Assembly (NCBI GenBank): GCA_051745635.1
Contig: JBNJEH010000068.1
Coordinates: 1 to 15,902 of the forward strand
Length of the DNA stretch: 15,902 nucleotides
Source: Brumimicrobium sp051745635
GTDB lineage: Bacteria > Bacteroidota > Bacteroidia > Flavobacteriales_D > Crocinitomicaceae
Direction of reading: 5' to 3'
Below are positions 6,514-13,396 of this stretch, piece by piece. The notes beneath the pieces are model-generated. The model saw nothing but the letters and a program-made list of their open reading frames with translations, had not been told where the DNA came from and made no database searches. Position 1 is the first letter of the stretch. Each line of letters opens with the position of its first letter. A program made the translations under genes and the position numbers.

Positions 6514-6525
6514 TGCGCGCGACGA
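6505..6525. repeat. Perfect GC-rich hairpin
   Basis: TCGTCGCGC and GCGCGACGA form a perfect 9-base stem around a 3-base loop (TGC). It ends module X copy 1. In copy 2 (9097 onward) the right arm is lost after TCGTCGCGCTG. No T-run follows, so it is not a standard terminator. Confidence 0.6.
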
Positions 6526-6528
6526 TAA

Positions 6529-6741
6529 ATTAACAAACCAACGTGTCATCTCGACGAGTGAAGCGAGGAGAGATCACGTTGGTTTTTGGAAGAAAATGTT
6601 CGGGCTCAGAAACCGGCAATTGTTCTTTTTATATACGTAATGAGAAGGGATAACGTTTTACTCAGGATGGAACTCAGAGGTTGAGGGATGCGCATCGGAA
6701 AATCAGTTCGGGGTACCCACAACCTGAAAACTTCGGGATCT
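6529..6741 (+). repeat. Dispersed repeat module Y, copy 1 (213 bases)
   Basis: It aligns without gaps to 7861-8073, with 10 differences by eye in 213 bases (about 95% identity). The left end is a long imperfect hairpin: arms AAACCAACGTG (6535-6545) and CACGTTGGTTT (6575-6585) are perfect, with an inner ATCTC/GAGAT stem, and TTTTT follows at 6583-6587, giving a terminator-like look. The right part folds less obviously. Confidence 0.8.
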
Positions 6742-6790
6742 CGATACATCCTGATGCTTCACTTCGTTGCGATCAGGACACTCACTTCGT
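6741..6790 (-). repeat. Palindromic repeat Z, copy 1
   Basis: TCCTGAT (6749-6755) and ATCAGGA (6772-6778) form a stem around a 16-base loop. The flanks TCGATACA and CACTCAC match the opposite-strand reading of 8175-8231. The equivalent stem there is TCCCGAT/ATCGGGA, so both sides changed together. A related downstream part, CACTCAC...CTCAGTGC...GCGATCACC (6779-6814), recurs at 8124-8161. Confidence 0.6.
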
Positions 6791-6869
6791 CACGCTCAGT
6801 GCATTGCGATCACCTCAGCAGTACATTTTAGAAGTTGAAGGTAAAGTGGATCGGAGAGTTTCCAAAATA

Positions 6870-7046
6870 CTACTTAACGGAGTCTGCTTCTAGTTCTCTT
6901 TCAAAATAGACCAGTTCTTTTCTTTCTGGTTCATCTTTTACTTTGCAGTAGTATATACGTGGAATATATCGTCTGATCACCAATTGAACTTGTGGATTTA
7001 CCTTGGCATGAACGATTTGTCCGGTAGTAAATTTACTTTCTGACAT
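6870..7046 (-). CDS. Small conserved-looking protein, 58 residues
   Basis: ATG 7046 opens a 58-codon frame ending TAG at 6870. It begins MSESKFTTGQIVHAKVNP and ends YFERELEADSVK, with a central VIRRYIPRIYYCKV and an EPERKELVYFEREL motif. I recall short Bacteroidota proteins with the same pattern (G-x-x-V-x-A-K-V-N-P, then a RRY...IYYCK strand and ELVYFEREL), which suggests a small beta-barrel fold of SH3-like type. No function is known to me. It is soluble, balanced in charge, and lies alone between repeats about 160 bases downstream of the CsbD-like gene on the same strand, separated from it by a strong hairpin, so it is probably transcribed on its own. Confidence 0.65.
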   Translation of the reverse strand: MSESKFTTGQIVHAKVNPQVQLVIRRYIPRIYYCKVKDEPERKELVYFERELEADSVK

Positions 7047-7151
7047 GTTTTAAATTGAACGATTTATGATTTTTAGGCTTGTGTCTTATGAGTTATCTTT
7101 CAGCAGGAGACCTAGTGTAAAATGATCTGTACGGAATAGAAAAACCTTTTT

Positions 7152-7194
7152 ACAAGAATTATACAGGCCCTAATCGAGCCCGTATAATTCTTGT
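7152..7194 (-). terminator. Strong hairpin terminator after the CsbD-like gene
   Basis: ACAAGAATTATAC (7152-7164) and GTATAATTCTTGT (7182-7194) are perfect 13-base arms around a 17-base loop whose GGGC/GCCT ends may also pair. On the minus strand the hairpin follows the CsbD-like stop by 15 bases. TTTTT comes 7 bases after the stem, so termination of that gene is the likely role. Confidence 0.65.
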
Positions 7195-7209
7195 ATTCAG
7201 TTGTAAAGG

Positions 7210-7434
7210 TTATGCTATTTTAGGCTGAGCCTTATTGATGATGTTGATTACTTCATCTCTTTTTTTGTTCAAACGCTTTTCAACACGGTTGAGTAAATCA
7301 TTCTCTTTACCGTTTTCGAATTTAAGATCTGCATCAGTAAGCTGAGAAAATTTATTCTTCAATTCTTTTGACTGAGTTTTCCAGTCACCTGAAATTTTGA
7401 AGGCCTCGTTGGTCTTATTGTTTGTATTTTCCAT
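7210..7434 (-). CDS. CsbD-like stress protein
   Basis: This 74-residue, highly charged protein matches the CsbD family pattern: SGDWKTQSKELKNKFSQLTDADL (about 15-37), then a GKENDLL turn and a second helix RVEKRLNKKRDEVINIINK. CsbD proteins are small helical cytoplasmic proteins induced by general stress in many bacteria; their biochemical activity is not established. It starts at ATG 7434, with an imperfect -7-like box (CATCTTTG) about 40 bases upstream. A strong hairpin lies downstream, so it is probably monocistronic. Confidence 0.85.
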   Translation of the reverse strand: MENTNNKTNEAFKISGDWKTQSKELKNKFSQLTDADLKFENGKENDLLNRVEKRLNKKRDEVINIINKAQPKIA

Positions 7435-7544
7435 CTTCTTAAAGATTTACGTTGTGAATTCATTTTCGCAACACCACAAAGATGAGGTATCTTCCTGCAT
7501 GAATCCTTACATATAGAATTGAAAAGATTACATAAATCACACAT

Positions 7545-7685
7545 CCTCGAGATTACCTCTTCTTTTTTGGCGATCCCTCTATAGAATGTAGGTGTTAGCC
7601 CAATGATACTCTTAAATTGATTCGATAAATAAGCGACGCTGCTATAGTGAAGGCGGTAGGCGATTTCTGTCAGCGTTGAGACCGT
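7545..7685 (-). pseudogene. Remnant of an AraC-family regulator C-terminus
   Basis: After a stop at 7688-7686, the minus strand reads TLTEIAYRLHYSSVAYLSNQF, then KSIIGLTPTFYRGIAKKEE. This is the second helix-turn-helix of AraC/XylS regulators, with the usual IA(Y/F)-x-L-x-(Y/F)-S-S and G-(L/M)-TP signatures. Everything before it (ligand domain and first helix-turn-helix) is absent, and repeats lie upstream. The frame runs on past the normal end into unrelated residues toward 7359. It is therefore a decayed 3' fragment, not a working regulator. Confidence 0.75.
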
Positions 7686-7860
7686 TCAGGAAAGTGTGTC
7701 ACTTGAAATTTAACTGAATAACTTTTAAATCTGACATACCTGACCTGATATATCGCGACACAATTCTGTTTTTTCGTTGTACTCCGATTAAATGACTCAT
7801 CACGACAGGTTTAAATTCAACACTTCTTTTCACTCATTTCGGCGCACATCGACGCATATC

Positions 7861-8073
7861 ATTAACAAACCAACGTGTCATCTCGACGAGTGTAGCGAGG
7901 AGAGATCACGTTGGTTTTTGGAAGAAAATGTTCGGGCTCAGGAACCGGCAATTGTTCTTTTTATATACGTAATGAGAAGGAATAACGTTTTACTCAGGAT
8001 GGAACTCAGGGGTTTAGTGATGCGCATAGGAAAATCAGTTCGGGGTACTCACTACCTGAAAACTTAGGGATCT
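7861..8073 (+). repeat. Dispersed repeat module Y, copy 2
   Basis: It has the same length and orientation as 6529-6741, with about 95% identity and no gaps. The hairpin arms AAACCAACGTG (7867-7877) and CACGTTGGTTT (7907-7917) are unchanged. The only nearby difference is in the loop (GTGAAGC to GTGTAGC), as expected if the stem matters. Confidence 0.8.
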
Positions 8074-8174
8074 TACCTCGACAAGCTCAGCACAGCGCGT
8101 TACATTTCTCACTTTGTTCGAAACACTCACATTCGACAAACTCAGTGCACCGCGATCGCCTTGCATGATGGTAA

Positions 8175-8231
8175 GGTGATCGAGTGTCCCGATAGAAGCG
8201 CAGCGGAAAATCGGGATGTATCGAGAGCACC
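8175..8231 (+). repeat. Palindromic repeat Z, copy 2
   Basis: A long imperfect hairpin: outer GGTG/CACC, TCGA/TCGA, and an inner perfect stem TCCCGAT (8187-8193) with ATCGGGA (8210-8216) around a 16-base loop. It is in the opposite orientation to copy 1 at 6741. The loop length is kept while the loop sequence differs. Confidence 0.65.
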
Positions 8232-8249
8232 GTCGATTCATCCAAATAA

Positions 8250-8858
8250 TCACATAAAATTAAAGATCAGCGATACACTATGAAACTTCATGCTTCTGAT
8301 TGTAGGTGTCATACTTACATTTGTAAAACCGTAAGAGTACCTTAACTCTGGAGAAAAATTGAATTGGGTGAAGGCTTTTTCAAAACCGATGCCCAGATCA
8401 ATTGCAAGGTCGGGGTGACCATAATAATCGATAGACTTGTCTGCAATCGGAATTTTTAGATTCGGTCCAAAGTACAAATAAGGGCTTAGTCTTTCATTCT
8501 TCTTTTTGAAGATAAAATGAGTCATAAACTCTAGACCAATTGGTAAGACCTCATAGCTGTATTGCGCATTATCACCGAAGGTTAAGTTGAGTTCATTGTT
8601 ATTGAAAGACAGCTCAGCTTTCGGAGATATTGACAGAAATTCGAATAGTTGATAATCCGCTAAAACTCCTAATCGAACCCCAAGGTCATTTGATATTGAT
8701 GCGAAGCCTGGAAGCTCGTCAGGCGCGTATAAAATTGAATGGTTCACGCCTAAGTTAAATCCAAATTTCAATCGTTTTTCATTTACTGCATTATCGGATT
8801 GAGCTTTGACTACCAGGGAACAGGCAAGTAGTACTAAAACAAAACTTATCTTTTTCAT
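8250..8858 (-). CDS. Secreted outer-membrane beta-barrel protein (PorT-like family)
   Basis: The 202-residue product starts with a clear signal peptide (MKKISFVLVLLACSLVVKAQ, cleavage near residue 19-20). The rest alternates hydrophobic and polar residues in strand-length runs, such as LKFGFNLGVNHSIL, LSISPKAELSFNN and FNFSPELRYSYGF, and ends in the aromatic strand SVSLIFNFM. This is typical of the eight-strand OMP_b-brl/PorT-like barrels of Bacteroidota. They sit in the outer membrane, mostly with unknown roles, and one relative (PorT) serves type IX secretion. No type IX genes are near, so no specific role is given. The ATG is immediately preceded by an inverted repeat (8859-8880). Confidence 0.8.
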   Translation of the reverse strand: MKKISFVLVLLACSLVVKAQSDNAVNEKRLKFGFNLGVNHSILYAPDELPGFASISNDLGVRLGVLADYQLFEFLSISPKAELSFNNNELNLTFGDNAQYSYEVLPIGLEFMTHFIFKKKNERLSPYLYFGPNLKIPIADKSIDYYGHPDLAIDLGIGFEKAFTQFNFSPELRYSYGFTNVSMTPTIRSMKFHSVSLIFNFM

Positions 8859-8880
8859 TACTTAAACTATTGGTTAAGTA
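8859..8880. promoter_or_regulatory. Inverted repeat abutting the beta-barrel gene start
   Basis: TACTTAA (8859-8865) and TTAAGTA (8874-8880) are perfect 7-base arms with 8 bases between, directly against the ATG at 8858. It could be an operator or an RNA hairpin that covers the ribosome landing site. AT-rich content makes chance possible. Confidence 0.35.
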
Positions 8881-9214
8881 GATTTTTGCCATTCAATGAT
8901 TTTGATTCTTTAACGGATCTATTGCCTCTGAATTGTAATTAGTATGATGATTTGTTCTTTTTATTTACCATTTAGGGCGAGCTAATCAATTTGTTTACTG
9001 TTTGAACAACCTGATTTCTCACTGAATCTTCTCTAACGACAAACAGGTATCTCACCGTCGGTGGACGGTTCGTTACGACGGTTGTTTGGGGAGTGAGTCG
9101 TCGCGCTGTGTTTGTGTTATGCTTTTACAGTGTGAATTTCCGACGTCATAGCGAGATCCTGAATGTTGTTTTACGCAAACAAATAACCGTGTAATTAGAT
9201 AATTTTCAGTACTT
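8881..9214. other. Intergenic region between divergent genes
   Basis: Apart from module X copy 2 (9007-9108) and the -7 box at 9210-9217, nothing is recognised in this region. The stretch 8881-9000 is AT-rich and would hold the promoter of the beta-barrel gene, but no exact TAnnTTTG is present there. Confidence 0.5.
9007..9108 (+). repeat. Dispersed repeat module X, copy 2
   Basis: It matches 6412-6513. The ACCGTC/GACGGT hairpin and the CGACGG partner are conserved. The copy stops at TCGTCGCGCTG, where copy 1 continues into its GC hairpin and module Y, so module X can occur alone. Confidence 0.75.
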
Positions 9215-9217
9215 TTG
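9210..9217 (+). promoter_or_regulatory. TAnnTTTG -7 box of the TPR/phosphatase gene
   Basis: TACTTTTG matches the Bacteroidota -7 consensus exactly. It overlaps the first possible TTG start (9215), so translation more plausibly starts at TTG 9227, nine bases after the box. That would give a leaderless or near-leaderless mRNA. Confidence 0.5.
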
Positions 9218-9226
9218 CTTCGCGTA

Positions 9227-11500
9227 TTGTTTAAAAAATCAAGTTTACTGAAAGGTTTAATATTCATATTGCTTTTTGTACCATTCTTTTTATCCAGCCA
9301 GTTAAAAATGGATAGCGTGTGGGGTGTTTGGGATGATAAAAATCAACCAGACACAAATCGACTTCAAGCAATGCACACAATCGTCAAAAAAGAATATTTA
9401 TTATCTCAACCAGACAGCGCAGTATATTTTTCTCAAATTTTATATGATACTGCTTTAGCAACGAATCAAGAAAAATATATGGCAGAGGCCTTGAACAATC
9501 AGGGGATTGCGTTTTATTTGAAGGGAGATTATGACAAAGCAATTGATTGCTACAATAAAAGCTTGAAAATCAGAAAGAAAATTGGCGACAAAAATGGTGT
9601 TGCCAAATCATTGAACAACATCGGGTTGGTGAATAGAGTCAGAAGTAAATACTTCGATGCGATCAACTATTACAATCAGAGTTTAAAAATAAAAAAAGAG
9701 GTCGGCGATAAAAAAGGAATCGCATCGACTTTAAATAATATTGGAAGTATCCATCAAATTCAGGGGAACTATGATCAGGCTATTGAACATTATTCTAAAA
9801 GCCGGAAAATAAGTGAAGCGGTTGGAAATAAAAAAGGGGTTGCCAAATCATTAAACAATATCGGTTTAATCAATGTTACTTTTAAAAATTTTCAAAGGGG
9901 CATTGAGTTTTATGAAAAAAGCCTAAAAATAAAAGAAGAGCTCGGTGATAAAAAGGGTGTTACTTCTTCACTTATGAACATAGGGAGTGCTTATGCCCAA
10001 AAAGAAGAATATAAAAAAGCCATTGAGTATTTTAATAAAAGTCTGAAAATACAAGAAAAGTTAGGCGATAAAAAAGGGATTGCTGCTTCTTACAATAATC
10101 TTGGTCGTGCATATAAATATCTGGGGCAATTTGATAAAGCTTATGATTATTTTGTGAAGGGGCTTTCTATCAGGAAACAAATTGATGATAAAGTAGGGAT
10201 TGCTCTGTCACTGATGAGCATTGGAAAAATTAATCTTAAAAAAAACAATTATCAATTAGCACTAGACCAGAGTTCTAACGCGCTTGAGATAGCCAGGAAA
10301 GCCGGAGCTTTACCAGAAACCCAAAAAGCCGCAGAATTGCTTTGGAAAATTAATAAAAAGTTGGGTAATTTTAAAGAGGCTCTTATCATGTATGAACGCT
10401 ACATTCAAACAAGGGATACGCTTGAAAGTGAAGAAAACCAAAAGTCAGTTATTCGACAACAATTCAAGTACCAATATGAAAAGCAGGCTACAGCAGATTC
10501 AGTAAAAGCTGCGGAGAGAGCTAAAGTGAAAGATGCTGAGCTGACTGCAGAAAAAGCTGAAAATAAGCGTCATCAAATTGAAGCACAACAGCAAAGACAA
10601 CAAAAATATTTTCTCTATAGTGGATTATCAGTGGCTTTAATTTTTGGAGCCTTTATCTTCAATCGCTTTCGCTTAACTAAAAGGCAAAATGGCATTATTG
10701 AAAAGCAAAAAGACCAGGTGGGTGAAGCTTATACTAAGCTTGAAGAAAAAAATACAGAAATTCTGGACTCTATTACTTACGCTAAGCGCATACAAAGTGC
10801 TATACTACCTCCTGAAAAAATGGTTGAAGAACACCTTTGGAATTCTTTTGTTTTTTATAAGCCAAAAGATATCGTGGCCGGAGACTTCTATTGGATGGAA
10901 CCCACACCAGAAGGTGTTTTGTTTGCGGCTTGTGACTGTACAGGTCACGGAGTGCCGGGAGCAATGGTCTCGGTCGTTTGTAATAACAGTTTAAATCGAA
11001 GCGTACGAGAATTTGGACTAAGAGAACCAGGCGAAATCCTGGATAAAACCAGAGAATTAGTCATTCAGGAATTTATAAAATCCGAAGAGGTTGTTAAAGA
11101 CGGGATGGATGTAGCGATTTGTAAATTAAAAGGAAACACGCTTCAATATGCAGGGGCTCACAATCCCCTTTGGATTATTAGAAAAGGAGCTTCTGAAATC
11201 GAGCAAATCAAAGCGAACAAACAACCGATTGGAGAATTTGAAAACCCACTTCCCTTCAGCACGCATTCGGTAAATTTAAACCCAGGTGATTCAATTTACC
11301 TTTTTTCAGATGGTTTTTCTGATCAATTTGGCGGAGAAAAAGGAAAAAAGTTTAAAGCTGTAAACTTTAAGAAACTTTTACTTTCTATTCAGGAGGAACC
11401 TATGCAGCAACAACGTAGACTGTTGAAAGAAGCTTTTGAAAACTGGAAGGGTGATATAGAACAATTAGACGACGTCTGTGTCATTGGTGTTCAGGTATAA
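9227..11500 (+). CDS. TPR-repeat membrane protein with SpoIIE-type PP2C phosphatase domain
   Basis: From TTG 9227 the protein has 757 residues. Order: an N-terminal export signal (FKKSSLLKGLIFILLFVPFF); about seven tetratricopeptide units with an exact 40-residue period (about 88-368, each with a (S/A)LNNIG and a Y-x-KSLKI core); a coiled coil (about 400-460); a membrane helix (about 462-478); a second coiled coil; and a SpoIIE/PP2C domain (about 543-757). The metal-binding Asp residues are visible in AGDFYW, DCTGHGVPGAMVS, LFSDGFSDQFGG and LDDVCVIGV. The TPRs would lie outside the inner membrane and the Ser/Thr phosphatase in the cytoplasm, probably acting on an anti-sigma antagonist or similar phosphoprotein. 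No partner is near. No ATG exists before the mature region (first at 9308), so a TTG start is required; TTG 9215 lies inside the -7 box. Confidence 0.88.
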   Translation: MFKKSSLLKGLIFILLFVPFFLSSQLKMDSVWGVWDDKNQPDTNRLQAMHTIVKKEYLLSQPDSAVYFSQILYDTALATNQEKYMAEALNNQGIAFYLKGDYDKAIDCYNKSLKIRKKIGDKNGVAKSLNNIGLVNRVRSKYFDAINYYNQSLKIKKEVGDKKGIASTLNNIGSIHQIQGNYDQAIEHYSKSRKISEAVGNKKGVAKSLNNIGLINVTFKNFQRGIEFYEKSLKIKEELGDKKGVTSSLMNIGSAYAQKEEYKKAIEYFNKSLKIQEKLGDKKGIAASYNNLGRAYKYLGQFDKAYDYFVKGLSIRKQIDDKVGIALSLMSIGKINLKKNNYQLALDQSSNALEIARKAGALPETQKAAELLWKINKKLGNFKEALIMYERYIQTRDTLESEENQKSVIRQQFKYQYEKQATADSVKAAERAKVKDAELTAEKAENKRHQIEAQQQRQQKYFLYSGLSVALIFGAFIFNRFRLTKRQNGIIEKQKDQVGEAYTKLEEKNTEILDSITYAKRIQSAILPPEKMVEEHLWNSFVFYKPKDIVAGDFYWMEPTPEGVLFAACDCTGHGVPGAMVSVVCNNSLNRSVREFGLREPGEILDKTRELVIQEFIKSEEVVKDGMDVAICKLKGNTLQYAGAHNPLWIIRKGASEIEQIKANKQPIGEFENPLPFSTHSVNLNPGDSIYLFSDGFSDQFGGEKGKKFKAVNFKKLLLSIQEEPMQQQRRLLKEAFENWKGDIEQLDDVCVIGVQV
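9480..10330 (+). repeat. In-gene tandem repeat of 120 bases (TPR units)
   Basis: The TPR units recur every 120 bases, for example AATAAAAG(C/T)(T)TGAAAAT-type segments near 9555, 9675 and 10035, and GGCGATAAAAAAGG near 9704 and 10063. Similarity is high enough at DNA level to allow unit gain or loss by recombination. Confidence 0.6.
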
Positions 11501-11575
11501 ATCAAACACTTCAATTTTGAGTTTGAAATTCAATCTGTAATCATGGAGCGGTTGCTATAAAAGGTTCCCCTCCAA

Positions 11576-12553
11576 CTAATACCCATAAATGGTCAAAACC
11601 TCCGGCAGCGATGCTTTGATTTCATTGATTTGTGCTGTGGAAAATTGCGTTTTGTACCGGCCGCTGTTGGACTTACTTACATCCACGTTCAGCAGGTTCG
11701 CCTCAAATTTTAATCCGGCAAATTGACAGATTTGATGAATAGTTGCTTCGGTGTTTTCGGTCAGGTCTTCCAGTTTGATTTCTAACAACTGATCGGAATT
11801 CAGCTTTTCTCTCTTGGAGAGCCAATGGGTCATGATAGCTTTGTAATACCGGGTTGCATCGGCGATTTCTGTAGGCGTCCAGCGCTGTTTAACCATAGAG
11901 GCGATGACATCCAGCGGATTTCTTACAATGTGAAGGATTTTCCCTTCTGGAAATAATTCTAAAAGATCATCGGCAAATAAAATGCTCCACGTGTTGTCTT
12001 CTACAAAGATTTCTTTCTCTTCTTTTGCTAAAAAAGCGTCGACACATTGATCAAAAAATTGCGTTAAAATGGGTTGTAAATCTTTTTTAGATTTCGGCGC
12101 GCAAAAAAACATCTCGTGATGCTCAACAAGCGCCTGAGCTCCAGGCCATACGGCTTTATACCGGAACTCTATTAGATTTTTTTCCAGGGTCTCGACAAAT
12201 TTTTCATAGCCGGGGAAGACTTTTTCCAGTTCCCAGCCGTGGTACGGATAGGGCGTAAGCTCGAGTCCATTATCGTGCTTTTCCAGTATTTCTTTGCTTT
12301 TTAGAAATAAGTCATCGTCGCGGCGGGCCAGACTTTTTAAAAACGAAATAAAATCTTTGCATTTCTTCGAGGCGATAAAAGGACTCCAGGCAGCGGGGAA
12401 GGTGTTGTAAAAATCCAATACACCTTGAGGATCAACAGAAAACCGATACTCAAAAGGGAGGGTACCTACCTGAGAATGCTGGCCCAATATAGCTTTTGTA
12501 ATGTTTGTTCCGGACCGACCGGATCCAGAGATAAAAAGTGTATTGTTTTTCAT
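11576..12553 (-). CDS. PAPS-dependent sulfotransferase
   Basis: The enzyme moves sulfate from 3'-phosphoadenylyl sulfate to a hydroxyl or amino group of an acceptor, here probably a surface sugar. From ATG 12553 it has 325 residues. The 5'-phosphosulfate loop is LFISGSGRSGTN (6-17), and the 3'-phosphate motif is HIVRNPLDVIASM (208-220), in which the Arg and Ser bind the cofactor. The acidic VEDNT before it is also family-like. An earlier ATG (12589) would add 12 residues; the internal start is preferred because it places the loop near the N-terminus, as usual. It follows the deacetylase gene by 80 bases on the same strand and is convergent with the phosphatase gene. Confidence 0.85.
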   Translation of the reverse strand: MKNNTLFISGSGRSGTNITKAILGQHSQVGTLPFEYRFSVDPQGVLDFYNTFPAAWSPFIASKKCKDFISFLKSLARRDDDLFLKSKEILEKHDNGLELTPYPYHGWELEKVFPGYEKFVETLEKNLIEFRYKAVWPGAQALVEHHEMFFCAPKSKKDLQPILTQFFDQCVDAFLAKEEKEIFVEDNTWSILFADDLLELFPEGKILHIVRNPLDVIASMVKQRWTPTEIADATRYYKAIMTHWLSKREKLNSDQLLEIKLEDLTENTEATIHQICQFAGLKFEANLLNVDVSKSNSGRYKTQFSTAQINEIKASLPEVLTIYGY

Positions 12554-12633
12554 GTGTCTGTCATTTTTTTCATTCGCTCCGGGGAACATTGAACCGCACC
12601 TTAAAAATCAATGATCTCTTTAACTATTACAGC

Positions 12634-13272
12634 CTATTCACTGATCAATCTAATCACCTGAAAAGCTTCCACTAAATTTCGTTTTACCTGCAACCCCTTG
12701 TATTTCGCCATAATTTGCAAGTTATCCGGAGAGGTGTAACTTCTGAACCCTTGTGACTTGTATTTTTTCAGGGCTTCAATTTTGGTGGCGATGTTTTCTT
12801 CGGAGAGCGAAACAAAAAAGTTCGTTTTTTGATCGTAAGAGTTCCAGATAAATTCATACCCCAGTATCGAAGTCGATTTAAAAGCCCGCATGGTTTCCTC
12901 TGTTATCGTTTGATGGTCCTGATGAATATCTGTAGTCGCCGGACAGAGCACTAAATCGGGACGAATATTTCTGTTCAAATCCACCAGGTCTTCGAGAATT
13001 TCCTGTCTTCTGTTTTTAAAATAGCGTACCCTGTAATTTTTAATGATTAACTGATCGTCAGCGATGCCAATCACTTTCGTCGCTGCTTTGACTTCATCGG
13101 CCAATACATGTTTGTGAAAACCTTTAGGGACAGATTCTTCACAAATTGAGAAGGCCACATACGTAATTTCAGCTCCCTGTTCAATCAAGCGATGCATCGT
13201 GCCTCCACAGCCCAACTCTCCATCATCGGTATGCGGCGCCAAAACGAGAACTTTTTTATAATTGTGAATCAT
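12634..13272 (-). CDS. PIG-L/LmbE family N-deacetylase
   Basis: This family of zinc enzymes removes acetyl groups from N-acetylglucosamine-type sugars. The 212-residue protein shows the N-terminal motif LAPHTDDGELGCGG (11-24), whose His14 and Asp17 bind zinc, and DIHQDH (115-120), which supplies the third ligand, His120 or His117. The length is typical. With a glycosyltransferase upstream and a sulfotransferase downstream on the same strand, it probably deacetylates a sugar of a surface polysaccharide or a precursor. BshB-type action on a bacillithiol precursor is possible but less favoured by the neighbours. Confidence 0.85.
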   Translation of the reverse strand: MIHNYKKVLVLAPHTDDGELGCGGTMHRLIEQGAEITYVAFSICEESVPKGFHKHVLADEVKAATKVIGIADDQLIIKNYRVRYFKNRRQEILEDLVDLNRNIRPDLVLCPATTDIHQDHQTITEETMRAFKSTSILGYEFIWNSYDQKTNFFVSLSEENIATKIEALKKYKSQGFRSYTSPDNLQIMAKYKGLQVKRNLVEAFQVIRLISE

Positions 13273-13396
13273 TGATTAACTTTTATCTGCTCATAAAACA
13301 ATTAAAATAATGGTAGCCGAACCCCATCATGTGCTAAAGTTATCAAAAAATAATGCTTCGCGGGTTTTACAGCTTAAAAACTTGTGCGCGTCACGT

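Larger units (their letters stand above)
6158..6869. other. Repeat-filled intergenic region
   Basis: No convincing gene lies in these 712 bases. In order they hold structured repeat copy B (6314-6385), repeat module X (6412-6513), a GC-rich hairpin (6505-6525), module Y (6529-6741) and a palindromic element (6741-6790). Short frames here have no family resemblance and follow the repeats. Confidence 0.6.
7686..8249. other. Intergenic region of repeats
   Basis: These 564 bases hold no supported gene. They contain module Y copy 2 (7861-8073), short GACAA-type repeat motifs (8078-8161) and palindrome Z copy 2 (8175-8231). A 91-codon frame at 7792-8067 overlaps module Y and is treated as chance, because the first copy of the repeat has a stop in that frame. 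Confidence 0.6.

Noticed and set aside
6505..6525. Rho-independent terminator
   Set aside because: The stem is perfect, but no T-run follows on either strand and no gene ends beside it.
6681..6893. 70-codon plus-strand frame
   Set aside because: It is made of modules Y and Z and overlaps the end of the better-supported 58-codon gene.
7792..8067. 91-codon plus-strand frame ending MRIGKSVRGTHYLKT
   Set aside because: It lies mostly in repeat module Y. The first copy of the module has a stop in the same frame, and differences between copies show no codon bias.
6412..8231. Possible CRISPR array
   Set aside because: The repeats are long, few and irregularly spaced, with no uniform spacers and no cas genes.
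11501..11575. Bidirectional terminator between the phosphatase and sulfotransferase genes
   Set aside because: Only a weak TCAAAC/GTTTGA pairing with a long loop is present, and no T-run.
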